Shown: piece by piece, positions 24,430 to 32,716 of the stretch | Layout: every line of letters starts with the position of its first letter | Numbering within the stretch: position 1 is the stretch's first letter | Source: Pseudoselenomonas ruminantium | GTDB taxonomy: Bacteria; Bacillota; Negativicutes; Selenomonadales; Selenomonadaceae | Assembly (NCBI GenBank): GCA_015058575.1 | Contig: SVBZ01000041.1 | Span: 20,898-84,897 of the forward strand | Reading direction: 5' to 3' | DNA length: 64,000 bases | The notes under the pieces: model-generated | The model's database searches: none | What the model was told of the DNA's origin: nothing | What the model saw: the letters and a program-made list of their open reading frames with translations, nothing else | Translations under genes and position numbers: made by a program

Positions 24430-25377
24430 ATGATGAGAGTATCAAAACTCATGGCAACAGTTGTTGCCATGACCGCCATCCTGGTATTGTCCATGACGAC
24501 GGTTTTTGCGGCAGCGAATGACCATGTGGATTGGGATAACAGTGTTATCCGCGCGACGGGTGGCGGTGTAGCACCATCGCGGGCACGTACGCAGGCCCAG
24601 GCGCGCATGATGGCGCGCCGGGCGGCTATTGTCGACGCCTACCGTCAGTTGGCTGAGTATGTTGGTGGTGTTAACATTGACTCAGAGACAACGGTGGAGA
24701 TGGCCGAAGTGACGAGTGATGTCATCCGCACGAAAGTCAATGCCACGATTCGTGGAGCCCGGATTGTCAGCGAAGGTGTGACGAGTGATGGTGGCTACGA
24801 AGTCACGATGGAAGTGCCGATGTTCGGCGTATCTTCGTCGCTGGCAAGTGCTGTCATGGAACGTCCGGCAGCCGTGGAGACATTCCCTGAACCGGTGCCA
24901 TCGGTAACGCCATCGGTTCCATCGTCAGTCCATATCGATATCAACATGGGATCGGGAACGACGACGCCTGGCACGAATACGGGAACGACCGGTTCAGCAG
25001 CATCGTCGAAGGGTTCATCGGCAGCGCCTGCACCATCTGGCCGTGCAATCGGTGGCTATACAGGACTTATCGTTGACTGCCGCGGCCTGGGCCTCAAGCC
25101 TGTCATGAGCCCTGTAATCAAAAATGAGAGCGGGCAGCCGATTTATGGCTATAAGAATCTCGATTATGACAAAGTCATCGCCAATGGCATGGTCGGCTAT
25201 ACGACGGATATGAACCGTGCGGCCCGTGCCGGCAGCAACCCGCTTGTCGTCAAGGCAGTGTCCCTTGATAACCATAACGGCAATCCTGTCCTTTCGACGG
25301 CAGATGCCAATCGCGTGTTGATCGAGAATGGAGCAACCCATTTCCTTGATGCGACGAATGTCGTATTCTTGCGGTAA
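24430..25377 (+). CDS. Secreted LPP20-like / FlgO-like protein
   Basis: A 315-residue exported protein. A Sec signal peptide ending in TVFAAA is followed by an LPP20-like domain (residues about 30-140: RATGGGV, ARTQAQARMMARRAAIVDAY, then QLAEYVGGV), a Pro/Ser/Thr/Gly linker (about 150-210), and a C-terminal domain beginning GGYTGLIVDCRGLGLKP. There is no lipobox, so it should be periplasmic or outer-membrane associated rather than a lipoprotein. Related proteins occur near flagellar or envelope genes; function unknown. ATG at 24430 with GAGGGGAAG upstream, and a second ATG follows at once. Confidence 0.75.
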   Translation: MMRVSKLMATVVAMTAILVLSMTTVFAAANDHVDWDNSVIRATGGGVAPSRARTQAQARMMARRAAIVDAYRQLAEYVGGVNIDSETTVEMAEVTSDVIRTKVNATIRGARIVSEGVTSDGGYEVTMEVPMFGVSSSLASAVMERPAAVETFPEPVPSVTPSVPSSVHIDINMGSGTTTPGTNTGTTGSAASSKGSSAAPAPSGRAIGGYTGLIVDCRGLGLKPVMSPVIKNESGQPIYGYKNLDYDKVIANGMVGYTTDMNRAARAGSNPLVVKAVSLDNHNGNPVLSTADANRVLIENGATHFLDATNVVFLR

Positions 25378-25385
25378 AATGAATA

Positions 25386-25423
25386 ACAAAAACCGGCTGG
25401 TCAGAATGGCCAGCCGGTTTTTG
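25386..25423. terminator. Bidirectional terminator between convergent genes
   Basis: AAAACCGGCTGG (25389-25400) pairs with CCAGCCGGTTTT (25410-25421). T tracts flank it on both strands, between the LPP20-like and TauE genes. Confidence 0.85.
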
Positions 25424-25429
25424 TTGTTG

Positions 25430-26200
25430 TCAATGGAAAAGAATCATAGTAATGCCGCCGATAGTTGGCAGGGCGACGATGGCGGCTTTGAGGAGGGGGA
25501 GTGGTGCAAGGTGTGTGCCTTTGGCGCCGAACCAGGCACCAAGCATCAGACCCGCTAGTGTCTGGATGAAAATCATGAAGTCGAGGCGGTCGTTGAACAG
25601 GTAGCCAAGTCCGCCGGCGGCGGAAATCGGCAGGATAATCATCATACAGGTGCCGATGGTCTGCAATAGGGGAACGCCGAAGATGACCATGAGCGCCAGC
25701 TGGATATAGGCTGCGGCGCCGATGCCGAAGGCACCGGAGAGAAAACCGGTGATGGCGCCGGTGATAAGGCCATAAATCCATAGCTTGCGTCCGGCAAGGA
25801 GCTCTTTGCGCATCGGCGTATGGGCAGCGAGCCATTTATCATGGTAGAGTTTGATATAGAGGATAATGGCACTCGAAAATAACATGAGACCTGTGATCGT
25901 ACTGAGGAAATCTGCAGGCATTAGATTGGAGACATTGGCACCAGTAAATGCTCCGCTGATGCCGCCAAGACCGATAATGGCACCGGTCTTGACAAGGACT
26001 TCTTTCTGCCGAAAGTGGCTGATGGTACCCGAGAGCATCGTGAAGACCATCGAGGCCAGCGCGACGGCCAATGCCGTATGGATGGGGACATGAAAGCCGA
26101 CGGTCAGCAGTGTGATGGTAACGCCGGCGCCGCCAGCGCCGACGAAACCGATGACAACACCGAGCAGCAGCATGGAAAAAAATAACATGGATAGAGTCAC
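25430..26200 (-). CDS. TauE/SafE-family (DUF81) membrane transporter, putative sulfite/organosulfonate exporter
   Basis: A 256-residue inner-membrane protein with 7-8 hydrophobic segments and the family's internal duplication; GFVGAGGAGVTITLL in the first half and GAFGIGAAAYIQLAL in the second are the paired Gly-rich motifs. Characterised members export sulfite, sulfoacetate or related anions, but specificity cannot be predicted. The GTG start at 26200 is preceded by TAGGAAAGG; an ATG 12 bases on is an alternative. Stand-alone gene. Confidence 0.85.
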   Translation of the reverse strand: MTLSMLFFSMLLLGVVIGFVGAGGAGVTITLLTVGFHVPIHTALAVALASMVFTMLSGTISHFRQKEVLVKTGAIIGLGGISGAFTGANVSNLMPADFLSTITGLMLFSSAIILYIKLYHDKWLAAHTPMRKELLAGRKLWIYGLITGAITGFLSGAFGIGAAAYIQLALMVIFGVPLLQTIGTCMMIILPISAAGGLGYLFNDRLDFMIFIQTLAGLMLGAWFGAKGTHLAPLPLLKAAIVALPTIGGITMILFH

Positions 26201-26282
26201 AGCCTTTCCTAGGGTCAGTATTATATTTCATTATAAGAGCTCATGGGGGAATGTCAAATCTTTGCGTGGCTGTTATAGGTAA

Positions 26283-26311
26283 CAAAAAAGCCAGGATATA
26301 AATCCTGGCTT
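26283..26311 (-). terminator. Terminator of the gltX/tRNA-Glu transcript
   Basis: On the minus strand AAGCCAGGAT and ATCCTGGCTT form a 10-bp perfect stem followed by TTTTTTG, 10 bases past the last tRNA-Glu. Confidence 0.85.
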
Positions 26312-26320
26312 GTAAACTCC

Positions 26321-26395
26321 TGGTGACACCTATGGGATTCGAACCCATGAACCCGGCGTGAGAGGCCGGTGTCTTAACCACTTGACGAAGGTGCC
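26321..26395 (-). tRNA. tRNA-Glu (CTC), third of the array
   Basis: A 75-base cloverleaf with encoded CCA and anticodon loop CTCTCAC. Acceptor GGCACCT pairs with AGGTGTC including one G-T pair. It has the same sequence as the copy at 26481-26555. Confidence 0.95.
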
Positions 26396-26399
26396 GATT

Positions 26400-26474
26400 T
26401 GGTGACGCCTATGGGATTCGAACCCATGAACCCGGCGTGAGAGGCCGGTGTCTTAACCACTTGACGAAGGCGCC
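26400..26474 (-). tRNA. tRNA-Glu (CTC), middle copy
   Basis: A 75-base gene that differs from its two neighbours only by a compensated acceptor change: GGCGCCT/AGGCGTC in place of GGCACCT/AGGTGTC. The paired change keeps the stem intact. Confidence 0.95.
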
Positions 26475-26480
26475 GATATT

Positions 26481-26555
26481 TGGTGACACCTATGGGATTC
26501 GAACCCATGAACCCGGCGTGAGAGGCCGGTGTCTTAACCACTTGACGAAGGTGCC
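26481..26555 (-). tRNA. tRNA-Glu (CTC), first of the array
   Basis: A 75-base gene with encoded CCA and anticodon CTC, beginning 24 bases past the gltX stop with no promoter between, so it is probably cut from the gltX transcript. Confidence 0.95.
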
Positions 26556-26579
26556 ACGTAACTGACTTGATTTATTATA

Positions 26580-28040
26580 TTACATGTTTTGCAAATTGGC
26601 AAGACTTTTTTTCAATCTTTCCAAAGAAATTTTCTTACCCAGCAAAGCGAGCAGCTCGGTAGCACCACCTGGCGTTACTTTCTGGCCAGCGACAGCGATG
26701 CGCAGTACCCACATGACAAGGCCTTTCTTGAGTTCTTTTTCCTCGATGAAGGCTTCGAGTTTTGCATAGAGATTATCGTTGTTCCAGTCTGCTTCGTCGA
26801 CGTTTTCGATAAGTTCGATGAGCGTCGGCAGCAGTTCGCTGGCTTTTTCAACCGTTACTTTGTTGCGTTTGTTGACATAGAGCTCAGCATCAAAGGCCGG
26901 CATGTCAATGAGAAAGCTGATCTCGCCAGCAATCTCACCAAAGCGTGTGAGACGCGTCTTGAGGAGTGCTGCAAGGCTGTCCCAGTTTGCTTCAAGATTT
27001 TCCGGCAGATCGCCAGCAAATTTGCGGGCCATTTCAGCAAAGGTTTTATCATCCATGGCCTTGAAGTATTCGCCATTTATCCAGCCAAGCTTATCGTAGT
27101 CAAAGACTGCCGGGGATTTGGAGAGGCCATCGAGGTTGAAGTGTTCGATGAGTTCAGCCATCGAGAAGATTTCCTGGTTGGTCGTCTTCGGGTTCCAGCC
27201 GAGCAGGGCAACGTAGTTGACGATGGCTTCTGGCAGGTAGCCCATATTGACGAGGTCATCGAAGGAAGTAGCACCATGGCGTTTTGAGAGTTTGGAGACG
27301 GAGCCGTCTTCGTTCTTGCCCATGACTGGTGCAAGGTGGATGAACGTCGGGACTTCCCAACCGTAAGCCTGGTAGAGCAGGTTATATTTCGGCGTGGACG
27401 TGATGAACTCAGCGCCGCGCATGATGTGCGTGATGCCCATCAGATGGTCATCGATGACGTTCGCGAAATTGTACGTTGGCATGCCATCGCGCTTGAGGAG
27501 GACCTGATCTTCAAGCTCCTCGTTCGGAATCGTGATGTTGCCATGCAGTACGTCGAAGAAGGTCGTCTCGCCGGAAAGCGGCATTTTCTGACGGATGACA
27601 TAGGGATCGCCGTTTTTGAGATGCTCGTCGATGACTTCCTGCGGCAAGTCGCGGCAGGTGCGGTCATAGCCGCCAAATTGGCCGGCAGAGTGATCTTCGT
27701 TCGGATCGCAGAAGCAGTAGTAGGCGTGGCCGCTCTTGACGAGCTCTTCGGCATACTTCTTGTAGATGTCCATGCGTTCGCTCTGGATGTAGGGGCCGCA
27801 GTTGCCGCCGATGTCCGGGCCTTCGTCCGGGACAATCTTGGCGAGTTCGAGCGTGCGGTTGATGAAGTCGACAGCATCGGCAACGTAGCGCGTGCGGTCG
27901 GTGTCCTCGATGCGTAGGATGAAGTCACCTTTCTGTGCTTTGGCATAGAGGTAGCCATAAAGCGCAGTGCGCAGGTTGCCGATGTGCATGTAACCCGTCG
28001 GGCTCGGGGCGAAACGGGTGCGGACTCTCTGTTCAGTCAA
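26580..28040 (-). CDS. gltX: Glutamyl-tRNA synthetase
   Basis: A 486-residue class I synthetase that charges tRNA-Glu, and probably tRNA-Gln in organisms using GatCAB. The HIGH signature is in APSPTGYMHIGNLRTALY at residues about 11-28 and the KMSKS loop in SKLSKRHG near 250, followed by the helical anticodon-binding domain. The start is a TTG at 28040 with AGGAGG 8 bases upstream; no ATG fits. A promoter lies at 28094-28122. Three tRNA-Glu genes follow at once on the same strand, so enzyme and substrate RNA may share one transcript. Confidence 0.96.
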   Translation of the reverse strand: MTEQRVRTRFAPSPTGYMHIGNLRTALYGYLYAKAQKGDFILRIEDTDRTRYVADAVDFINRTLELAKIVPDEGPDIGGNCGPYIQSERMDIYKKYAEELVKSGHAYYCFCDPNEDHSAGQFGGYDRTCRDLPQEVIDEHLKNGDPYVIRQKMPLSGETTFFDVLHGNITIPNEELEDQVLLKRDGMPTYNFANVIDDHLMGITHIMRGAEFITSTPKYNLLYQAYGWEVPTFIHLAPVMGKNEDGSVSKLSKRHGATSFDDLVNMGYLPEAIVNYVALLGWNPKTTNQEIFSMAELIEHFNLDGLSKSPAVFDYDKLGWINGEYFKAMDDKTFAEMARKFAGDLPENLEANWDSLAALLKTRLTRFGEIAGEISFLIDMPAFDAELYVNKRNKVTVEKASELLPTLIELIENVDEADWNNDNLYAKLEAFIEEKELKKGLVMWVLRIAVAGQKVTPGGATELLALLGKKISLERLKKSLANLQNM

Positions 28041-28093
28041 TGTTATTTCCTCCTATTTATACAATCCTGTATTTCGTCTAAATTTCTTCTATG

Positions 28094-28122
28094 AGTATAC
28101 TACAAACCCGTAAGACGGGCAA
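28094..28122 (-). promoter_or_regulatory. sigma-A promoter of gltX
   Basis: On the minus strand TTGCCC (28117-28122) and TATACT (28094-28099) are 17 bases apart, about 55 bases before the TTG start. Confidence 0.7.
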
Positions 28123-28158
28123 ACAAAAACCTTCTCCGTGGCATTGCCACGGAGAAGG
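28123..28158 (-). terminator. Terminator of dhaL
   Basis: A 14-bp perfect stem (CCTTCTCCGTGGCA at 28130-28143 with 28145-28158) is followed on the minus strand by TTTTTGTTTG. It overlaps the -35 end of the gltX promoter region. Confidence 0.85.
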
Positions 28159-28169
28159 CTGGGGCATGC

Positions 28170-28793
28170 TTAGTTTTTCAGGAACTGGTACAAAGCACGG
28201 TACATAATCATGGAGCTTACCGCACCAGGGTCTTCAAAGCCGATACTGCGCTCGCCAACCAGGCTGGCACGGCCTTTGCGGGCAGCGATGGTCTTAGTGT
28301 AGTTGACACCTTCGCCAGCAGCTTTTGATGCCTCCTGCAGTACCTCAAACAGCGTCTTGCCCTGGGCGTTCTCGGGCAGGAAGCATTCATGGATGGGAAT
28401 CAGTGTATCGAGCATGGTCTTGTCGCCCTTTTCAGCCCGGCCACGTTTCTGGATGGCTTCGATGGCGGCACGCAGAAGTTTTTCCATACTGACGACATTC
28501 ATATGCGTGTCATTGTCACAAGCTTCGCCGGCCTTGACAAAACCTGCGCCGTAGAGAGGGCCGGCCGCGCCGCCGACATTATGGATCAGTGCCTTGCCGA
28601 TGGCTTTGAGAACCGGGCCGGGTTTTGAGGTATCATCCATTTCGTCGACAACTTCCTGAGCGGCGCGGAAACCGCGGGCCATGTTCAGGCCGTGATCGCC
28701 ATCGCCGGTTTTGGCATCGAGGTTTGTGAGATAATCCTTCTGGGCGATGATAGCAGCGGCAACGGCATCCAATGCATCTTTGATTCTGGTCAT
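28170..28793 (-). CDS. dhaL: Dihydroxyacetone kinase ADP-binding subunit DhaL
   Basis: A 207-residue protein. In characterised PTS-type systems DhaL holds ADP/ATP and passes phosphate to dihydroxyacetone bound to DhaK, with DhaM recharging it. The magnesium/nucleotide motif TGDGDHGLNMARG is at residues 29-41, GGAAGPLYGAG near 75, GDKTMLDTL near 123 and ARKGRAS near 173. Neither dhaK nor dhaM is next to it: convergent or divergent unrelated genes flank it, so it is an isolated subunit in this window. ATG with AAGGAG upstream; a palindrome overlies its promoter. Confidence 0.88.
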   Translation of the reverse strand: MTRIKDALDAVAAAIIAQKDYLTNLDAKTGDGDHGLNMARGFRAAQEVVDEMDDTSKPGPVLKAIGKALIHNVGGAAGPLYGAGFVKAGEACDNDTHMNVVSMEKLLRAAIEAIQKRGRAEKGDKTMLDTLIPIHECFLPENAQGKTLFEVLQEASKAAGEGVNYTKTIAARKGRASLVGERSIGFEDPGAVSSMIMYRALYQFLKN

Positions 28794-28827
28794 TCGAAAA
28801 CTCCTTTATTGTAATTGATTCATTTAA

Positions 28828-28862
28828 ATAGTATGAATCTATTGCGTGGAGAACAATAGATT
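28828..28862 (-). promoter_or_regulatory. dhaL promoter with overlapping perfect inverted repeat
   Basis: On the minus strand TTGTTC (28851-28856) and TACTAT (28828-28833) are 17 bases apart. A perfect inverted repeat, AATCTATTG (28836-28844) and CAATAGATT (28854-28862) with a 9-base spacer, covers the -35 box and the spacer, which suggests a repressor operator. Confidence 0.6.
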
Positions 28863-29009
28863 GTATTTGGTAAAATTTCCTCATAATATTATAGCATGCG
28901 ATAGCTAAAGCACAAGTGTGAATTGACAGAAATATGGGATAAGAGTTACATCTTTACAGGACATCAAGGTGTAAACTCTGTCCGTACTATGAAATTTTGT
29001 TAAAATTAT

Positions 29010-29038
29010 TTGCCTATTTCAGAGGAGAAAAGTATAAT
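29010..29038 (+). promoter_or_regulatory. sigma-A promoter of the LysR gene
   Basis: TTGCCT (29010-29015) and TATAAT (29033-29038) with a 17-base spacer, about 70 bases before the chosen ATG. Confidence 0.7.
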
Positions 29039-29051
29039 AGAGTTAACCACA

Positions 29052-29078
29052 GTATACCTACTATACAAGATGAGTATA
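29052..29078 (+). promoter_or_regulatory. LysR-type operator repeats downstream of the promoter
   Basis: TATAC-N7-GTATA (29062-29078) is a dyad of the LysR box type (T-N11-A). An overlapping GTATA-N5-TATAC (29052-29066) shares its left arm. Both lie in the transcribed leader, suggesting autorepression. Confidence 0.5.
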
Positions 29079-29108
29079 CCAACAGGGAGAGCAAGAAAGA
29101 GGATTGTT

Positions 29109-30020
29109 ATGGAAATCAAGGATATGAGGGCGTTTTATGCCATCGTTGAGGAGGGCAATATCAGTCATGCGGCGCAGCGGCTCGATATTGCTCAGCCGGC
29201 ATTGTCGCGGCAGATGAAGCGGCTCGAAACGGCACTGGGGGTTCAGCTATTCGAGCGTGGCAGCCGCCGCATCCGTTTGACGGATGCGGGACGGGTCATG
29301 TATTCGCGTGTGGAGCATATTCTCGGAATGGTTGATGGCACGGTGCGCGAAATCACGGAAATCGGGTCGGGCGTGGCAGGCTCTATCCGCATCGGCACGA
29401 TTACGTCGTCGGGGGCCATGCTGCTGCCGGAGCTAATCACGGAGTTCCATGCGCGGTATCCGAATGTCAATTATCAGATTTGGGAGGCCGAGGGGTCGCG
29501 TATTCTGGAGCTTTTGGATAATCGTGTCATTGAAATCGGCGTGACGCGTACCCAGGTGGATTCCAAGGTTTATGAGTCGATTGTGCTGCCTAATGAGCCA
29601 TTCGTGGTGATCATGAATAAGAACGATGAGATTGGCGAGGCCAGTGACCGTGTGCGCATGGAAGAGCTCAAGGATGCGCCGATTATCATTCCTTTGCGCT
29701 GGCAGTCGATTTTCGTGTCGAACTGCCGCAAACTCGGTTTTGAGCCCAAGGTGGTTTGCGTCAGCGACAGTATCGTGCAGGATCTCTTGCTGGCCAAGAT
29801 GGATATGGGGTATGCACTTGTACCGATTTCGTCAAAGAATCTGCTGACGGATGGCAATCTGATTTACAAGAAACTGGTTGAGCCGGAGATGAGTACGCAT
29901 ACGGTTGTAGCCTGGCTCAAGAATCGCACGTTGTCGTCATCGAGCGCGCATCTCATCGATTTGTTTCGGGAAATGTATCTGAGCGAGGGCTGTGAGGCCG
30001 TCGATGGAGGCGAATGGTAA
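29109..30020 (+). CDS. LysR-family transcriptional regulator
   Basis: A 303-residue regulator. The N-terminal winged helix is classical: MRAFYAIVEEGNISHAAQRL, then QPALSRQMKRLE and LGVQLFERGSRRIRLTDAG (residues 5-65). The substrate-binding domain from about 90 onward resembles CysB/CatR-type effector domains; the effector is unknown. The ATG at 29109 gives the normal LysR start, with GAGG upstream; a frame start at 29010 would add 33 non-homologous residues and lies inside the promoter. It abuts the thioesterase gene without a gap, so that gene is its likely partner or target. Confidence 0.9.
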   Translation: MEIKDMRAFYAIVEEGNISHAAQRLDIAQPALSRQMKRLETALGVQLFERGSRRIRLTDAGRVMYSRVEHILGMVDGTVREITEIGSGVAGSIRIGTITSSGAMLLPELITEFHARYPNVNYQIWEAEGSRILELLDNRVIEIGVTRTQVDSKVYESIVLPNEPFVVIMNKNDEIGEASDRVRMEELKDAPIIIPLRWQSIFVSNCRKLGFEPKVVCVSDSIVQDLLLAKMDMGYALVPISSKNLLTDGNLIYKKLVEPEMSTHTVVAWLKNRTLSSSSAHLIDLFREMYLSEGCEAVDGGEW

Positions 30021-30416
30021 ATGGAACTGACGGAAATCAAGCCGGGAATCTGCAACACGGCAACCGAGAAGGTTACAGCTGCCCATATGGCGGCGGCCAT
30101 GGGAAGTGGCAGTCTGCCGGTCTATGCGACGCCGGCGATGACCTGTCTGATGGAGAAGGCTGCCGCTGAGGCTGTCGAAACGCTGCTGCCAGAGGGCTGG
30201 ACAAGCGTGGGGATTTCGCTTTCGGTCCAGCATAAGGCGGCGACGCCTGTGGGGCTTACCGTACGCGCCGAGGCTGAAGTCACTGCGGTGGAAGGCCGCA
30301 AGATCACTTTTGCCGTCCGTGCTTTCGATGAGCGGGAGGAAATCGGCTGTGGTGTTCACGAACGGTTTGCGGTGCAGAAGGAAAAATTCATGAGCAAAGT
30401 AGCGGCGAAGGTTTAA
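30021..30416 (+). CDS. Hotdog-fold thioesterase, FlK-like
   Basis: A 131-residue single-domain hotdog protein. The pattern VYATPAMTCLMEKAA (residues 33-47), a GISLSVQHKAATPVG strand and a VHERF end resembles the fluoroacetyl-CoA thioesterase FlK family, which hydrolyses short acyl-CoA esters. Thr, Glu and His of the FlK-type catalytic set have plausible equivalents here, so it may be active, but the natural acyl-CoA is not predictable. It starts on the base after the LysR stop codon and is followed by a terminator, forming a two-gene operon. Confidence 0.8.
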   Translation: MELTEIKPGICNTATEKVTAAHMAAAMGSGSLPVYATPAMTCLMEKAAAEAVETLLPEGWTSVGISLSVQHKAATPVGLTVRAEAEVTAVEGRKITFAVRAFDEREEIGCGVHERFAVQKEKFMSKVAAKV

Positions 30417-30451
30417 GTCCCTGCGGGGGGTTATATTTGAATTAGAAATGG

Positions 30452-30482
30452 AAGGCAGGGGTTTAATTTCCCTGTCTTTCGT
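30452..30482 (+). terminator. Terminator of the LysR-thioesterase operon
   Basis: AAGGCAGGG pairs with CCCTGTCTT around loop GTTTAATTT, followed by a short T tract. Confidence 0.65.
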
Positions 30483-30558
30483 TATATCATAGTAATAGAC
30501 TATATTAGAAACATTATGTGATGGCTGTGATCACGTAGATTCCGGAGGTAGTTTTAGT

Positions 30559-31251
30559 ATGACGAATACACGTATTTTTATTGTTGAGGATGAACGAAGA
30601 ATTGCGCGTTTTCTGCAGATTGAGCTTGAACATGAAGGTTATGAGACGGAGACGGAGGAAAATGGTCTGCGGGCTTTTGAGCGTATTGCACAGGAAGACT
30701 ATGACCTCGTGCTGCTCGACCTCATGCTGCCCGATATGGACGGCATGACGGTTTGCCGCAAGGTACGTGAGATTTCAGATATCCCCATCATCATGCTGAC
30801 GGCCCGTGATGATGTCGAAGATAAGGTAAACGGCCTTGATATTGGTGCCGATGATTATATGACAAAACCGTTTGCGATTCAGGAGCTGCTGGCCCGCGTC
30901 CGCAACGCCCTGCGCAAGCCGCGTGCTGATGGCCGTGAGGTGAGCCTGGAAGGCGAGAAGCTGCAGGTCCGTGATCTCATCATGTATCCGAGCCGTTATG
31001 AGGTACGGGTCAAAGGGGAGGAAGTCCAGCTGACGAAAAAAGAATATTCGCTGCTCGAGTACCTGTTGCGCAACAAGCGCAATGTGCTTACGCGTGACCA
31101 GATCCTGCAGGAGGTCTGGGGCTATGATTATACGGGGGACACGAACGTTGTCGATGTCTATATCCGTTACCTGCGGGCTAAGATTGACGATCATTTCGAT
31201 GATAAATATATCTTTACTGTCCGAGGCGTAGGATATGCGATCAAGGATTAA
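30559..31251 (+). CDS. OmpR/PhoB-family response regulator
   Basis: A 230-residue two-component regulator. The receiver domain has the acidic pair at Glu10-Asp11, phospho-acceptor Asp54 (LLDLMLPDMDG), Thr in MLTARDD and Lys in MTKPF. The C-terminal winged helix includes EVQLTKKEYSLLEYL and VDVYIRYLRAKID. The order resembles ArlR/YycF-like regulators. ATG with GGAGGTAG upstream. It overlaps the histidine kinase gene by 17 bases, which fixes its partner. The signal is unknown. Confidence 0.92.
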   Translation: MTNTRIFIVEDERRIARFLQIELEHEGYETETEENGLRAFERIAQEDYDLVLLDLMLPDMDGMTVCRKVREISDIPIIMLTARDDVEDKVNGLDIGADDYMTKPFAIQELLARVRNALRKPRADGREVSLEGEKLQVRDLIMYPSRYEVRVKGEEVQLTKKEYSLLEYLLRNKRNVLTRDQILQEVWGYDYTGDTNVVDVYIRYLRAKIDDHFDDKYIFTVRGVGYAIKD

Positions 31252-32710
31252 AGCGTGGCTGCGTCATCCGGAGATGATGCTCAACCGGCTGCGTTATGCG
31301 CGGATTTCGACGAAAATCACTTGTTTTTATGCGTCGGTCCTGTTGCTTGTGCTGATTCTTACCAGTGTGCTGACAGGACTCGGCGTTTATTTTTCGTTTT
31401 ACCATCAAGCTGAGGTGGAAATCGAAATCAGCATGAATCATGTGTTGGAGCGGATGCGGCAGGGACGGCCGATGGGCGAAAGCTTTTGGCGGGATGATCC
31501 AGTCATGCCTGGTGTGGTGCTGCGCATCACGGACCTATCGGGCCAGGTCGTCTATGAAAGCGATGCCCGTTATCCGTCGCTGCAGCGCATCGAAGGAAGC
31601 TCGGTAAAGAATCCGCCTTTTTGGGCTAACAAGAATATGCAGGTTGCCGAAGTACGCAATATGACCATCTATCATGCCAAGATGGATGTCGAGTACCAGG
31701 GGCAGATTTATCAGCTGCATTTCTTCAAGACTATAACGGCCGAAAAGCATTTTCTGGAAACGCTGCAGAAAATTCTATTCCTCATGACGATTTTGGGTTT
31801 TTTGCTGGCGCTGCTCGCCGGTTATTTCGTCAGCAAGCGCATCCTGCTGCCTATCCGTGAGATGACAGCTACAGCGCGCAAGATTGAAGTCGAGAAGATG
31901 GATCGGCGCATCACGGTGCCACCGGCCCGCGATGAGCTCTCAGAGCTTGCCGATACGTTCAACCATATGCTCGAACGCTTGGAAGTCGGTTTCAAGCAGC
32001 AGCAGCGGTTTGTCTCGGATGCCTCGCATGAGCTGCGCACGCCGGTCACGGTTATCCTGGGCTATTCGGATCTTTTATCGCGCTGGGGCCGCTCGGATAA
32101 GGAAGTGCTTGATGAGGGCATTTCCTCGATTCGTTCGGAGGCTGAGGACATGCAGCAATTGATCGAAAAGCTGCTGTTTTTGGCGCGTGCGGATCAGAAG
32201 CGCCAGGTACTCCATAAGGAGCGCATCGAATTGTCAGAACTTGTCGAGGATGTCATGCGCAAGATGAAGCTGGTGACTAAGACGCATGCGGTGGATTTGC
32301 TCCAGAATGATGAAGGTGTTATCTATGCCGATCAGGTTACGATGCGGCAGATGATGCGTATTTTTCTTGAAAACAGCGTGAAATACACGCCAGCAGGGGG
32401 GCACATAACAGCCAGATTGCACCGTTTGCCGGATGGCGGCCATATGATGCTGGAACTGGCCGATGATGGTATCGGTATCGCCAAAGAGGATCAGCAGCGA
32501 GTGTTTGAGCGGTTCTACCGGGTGGATGCGTCGCGTACGAAGGCTGACGGTGGGGTCAGCGGTACGGGCTTGGGGCTGTCGATTGCCAGCTGGATCTGTG
32601 AGCAGCATGGCATCGAGATTTCCATGGAGAGCGCGCTCGGCATGGGAACGAAGATGCTCTTGAAGATTCCGCTGGCGGATGAGAAAACGCTGGCAAAGAG
32701 AAAGGATTAG
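31235..32710 (+). CDS. Sensor histidine kinase
   Basis: A 491-residue inner-membrane kinase. Two membrane segments (about residues 28-52 and 168-192) enclose an extracytoplasmic sensor of about 115 residues of unknown ligand; a HAMP linker follows, then the H-box DASHELRTPVTVI with His265, the N-box FLENSVKYTP, and the G boxes DDGIGIAKED and GTGLGLSIA. The order resembles ArlS-type kinases. It should phosphorylate the overlapping OmpR-type regulator. The ATG at 31235 lies within the regulator gene; internal ATGs at 31274 and 31277 are possible starts. Confidence 0.9.
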   Translation: MRSRIKAWLRHPEMMLNRLRYARISTKITCFYASVLLLVLILTSVLTGLGVYFSFYHQAEVEIEISMNHVLERMRQGRPMGESFWRDDPVMPGVVLRITDLSGQVVYESDARYPSLQRIEGSSVKNPPFWANKNMQVAEVRNMTIYHAKMDVEYQGQIYQLHFFKTITAEKHFLETLQKILFLMTILGFLLALLAGYFVSKRILLPIREMTATARKIEVEKMDRRITVPPARDELSELADTFNHMLERLEVGFKQQQRFVSDASHELRTPVTVILGYSDLLSRWGRSDKEVLDEGISSIRSEAEDMQQLIEKLLFLARADQKRQVLHKERIELSELVEDVMRKMKLVTKTHAVDLLQNDEGVIYADQVTMRQMMRIFLENSVKYTPAGGHITARLHRLPDGGHMMLELADDGIGIAKEDQQRVFERFYRVDASRTKADGGVSGTGLGLSIASWICEQHGIEISMESALGMGTKMLLKIPLADEKTLAKRKD

Positions 32711-32716
32711 GGAAAC

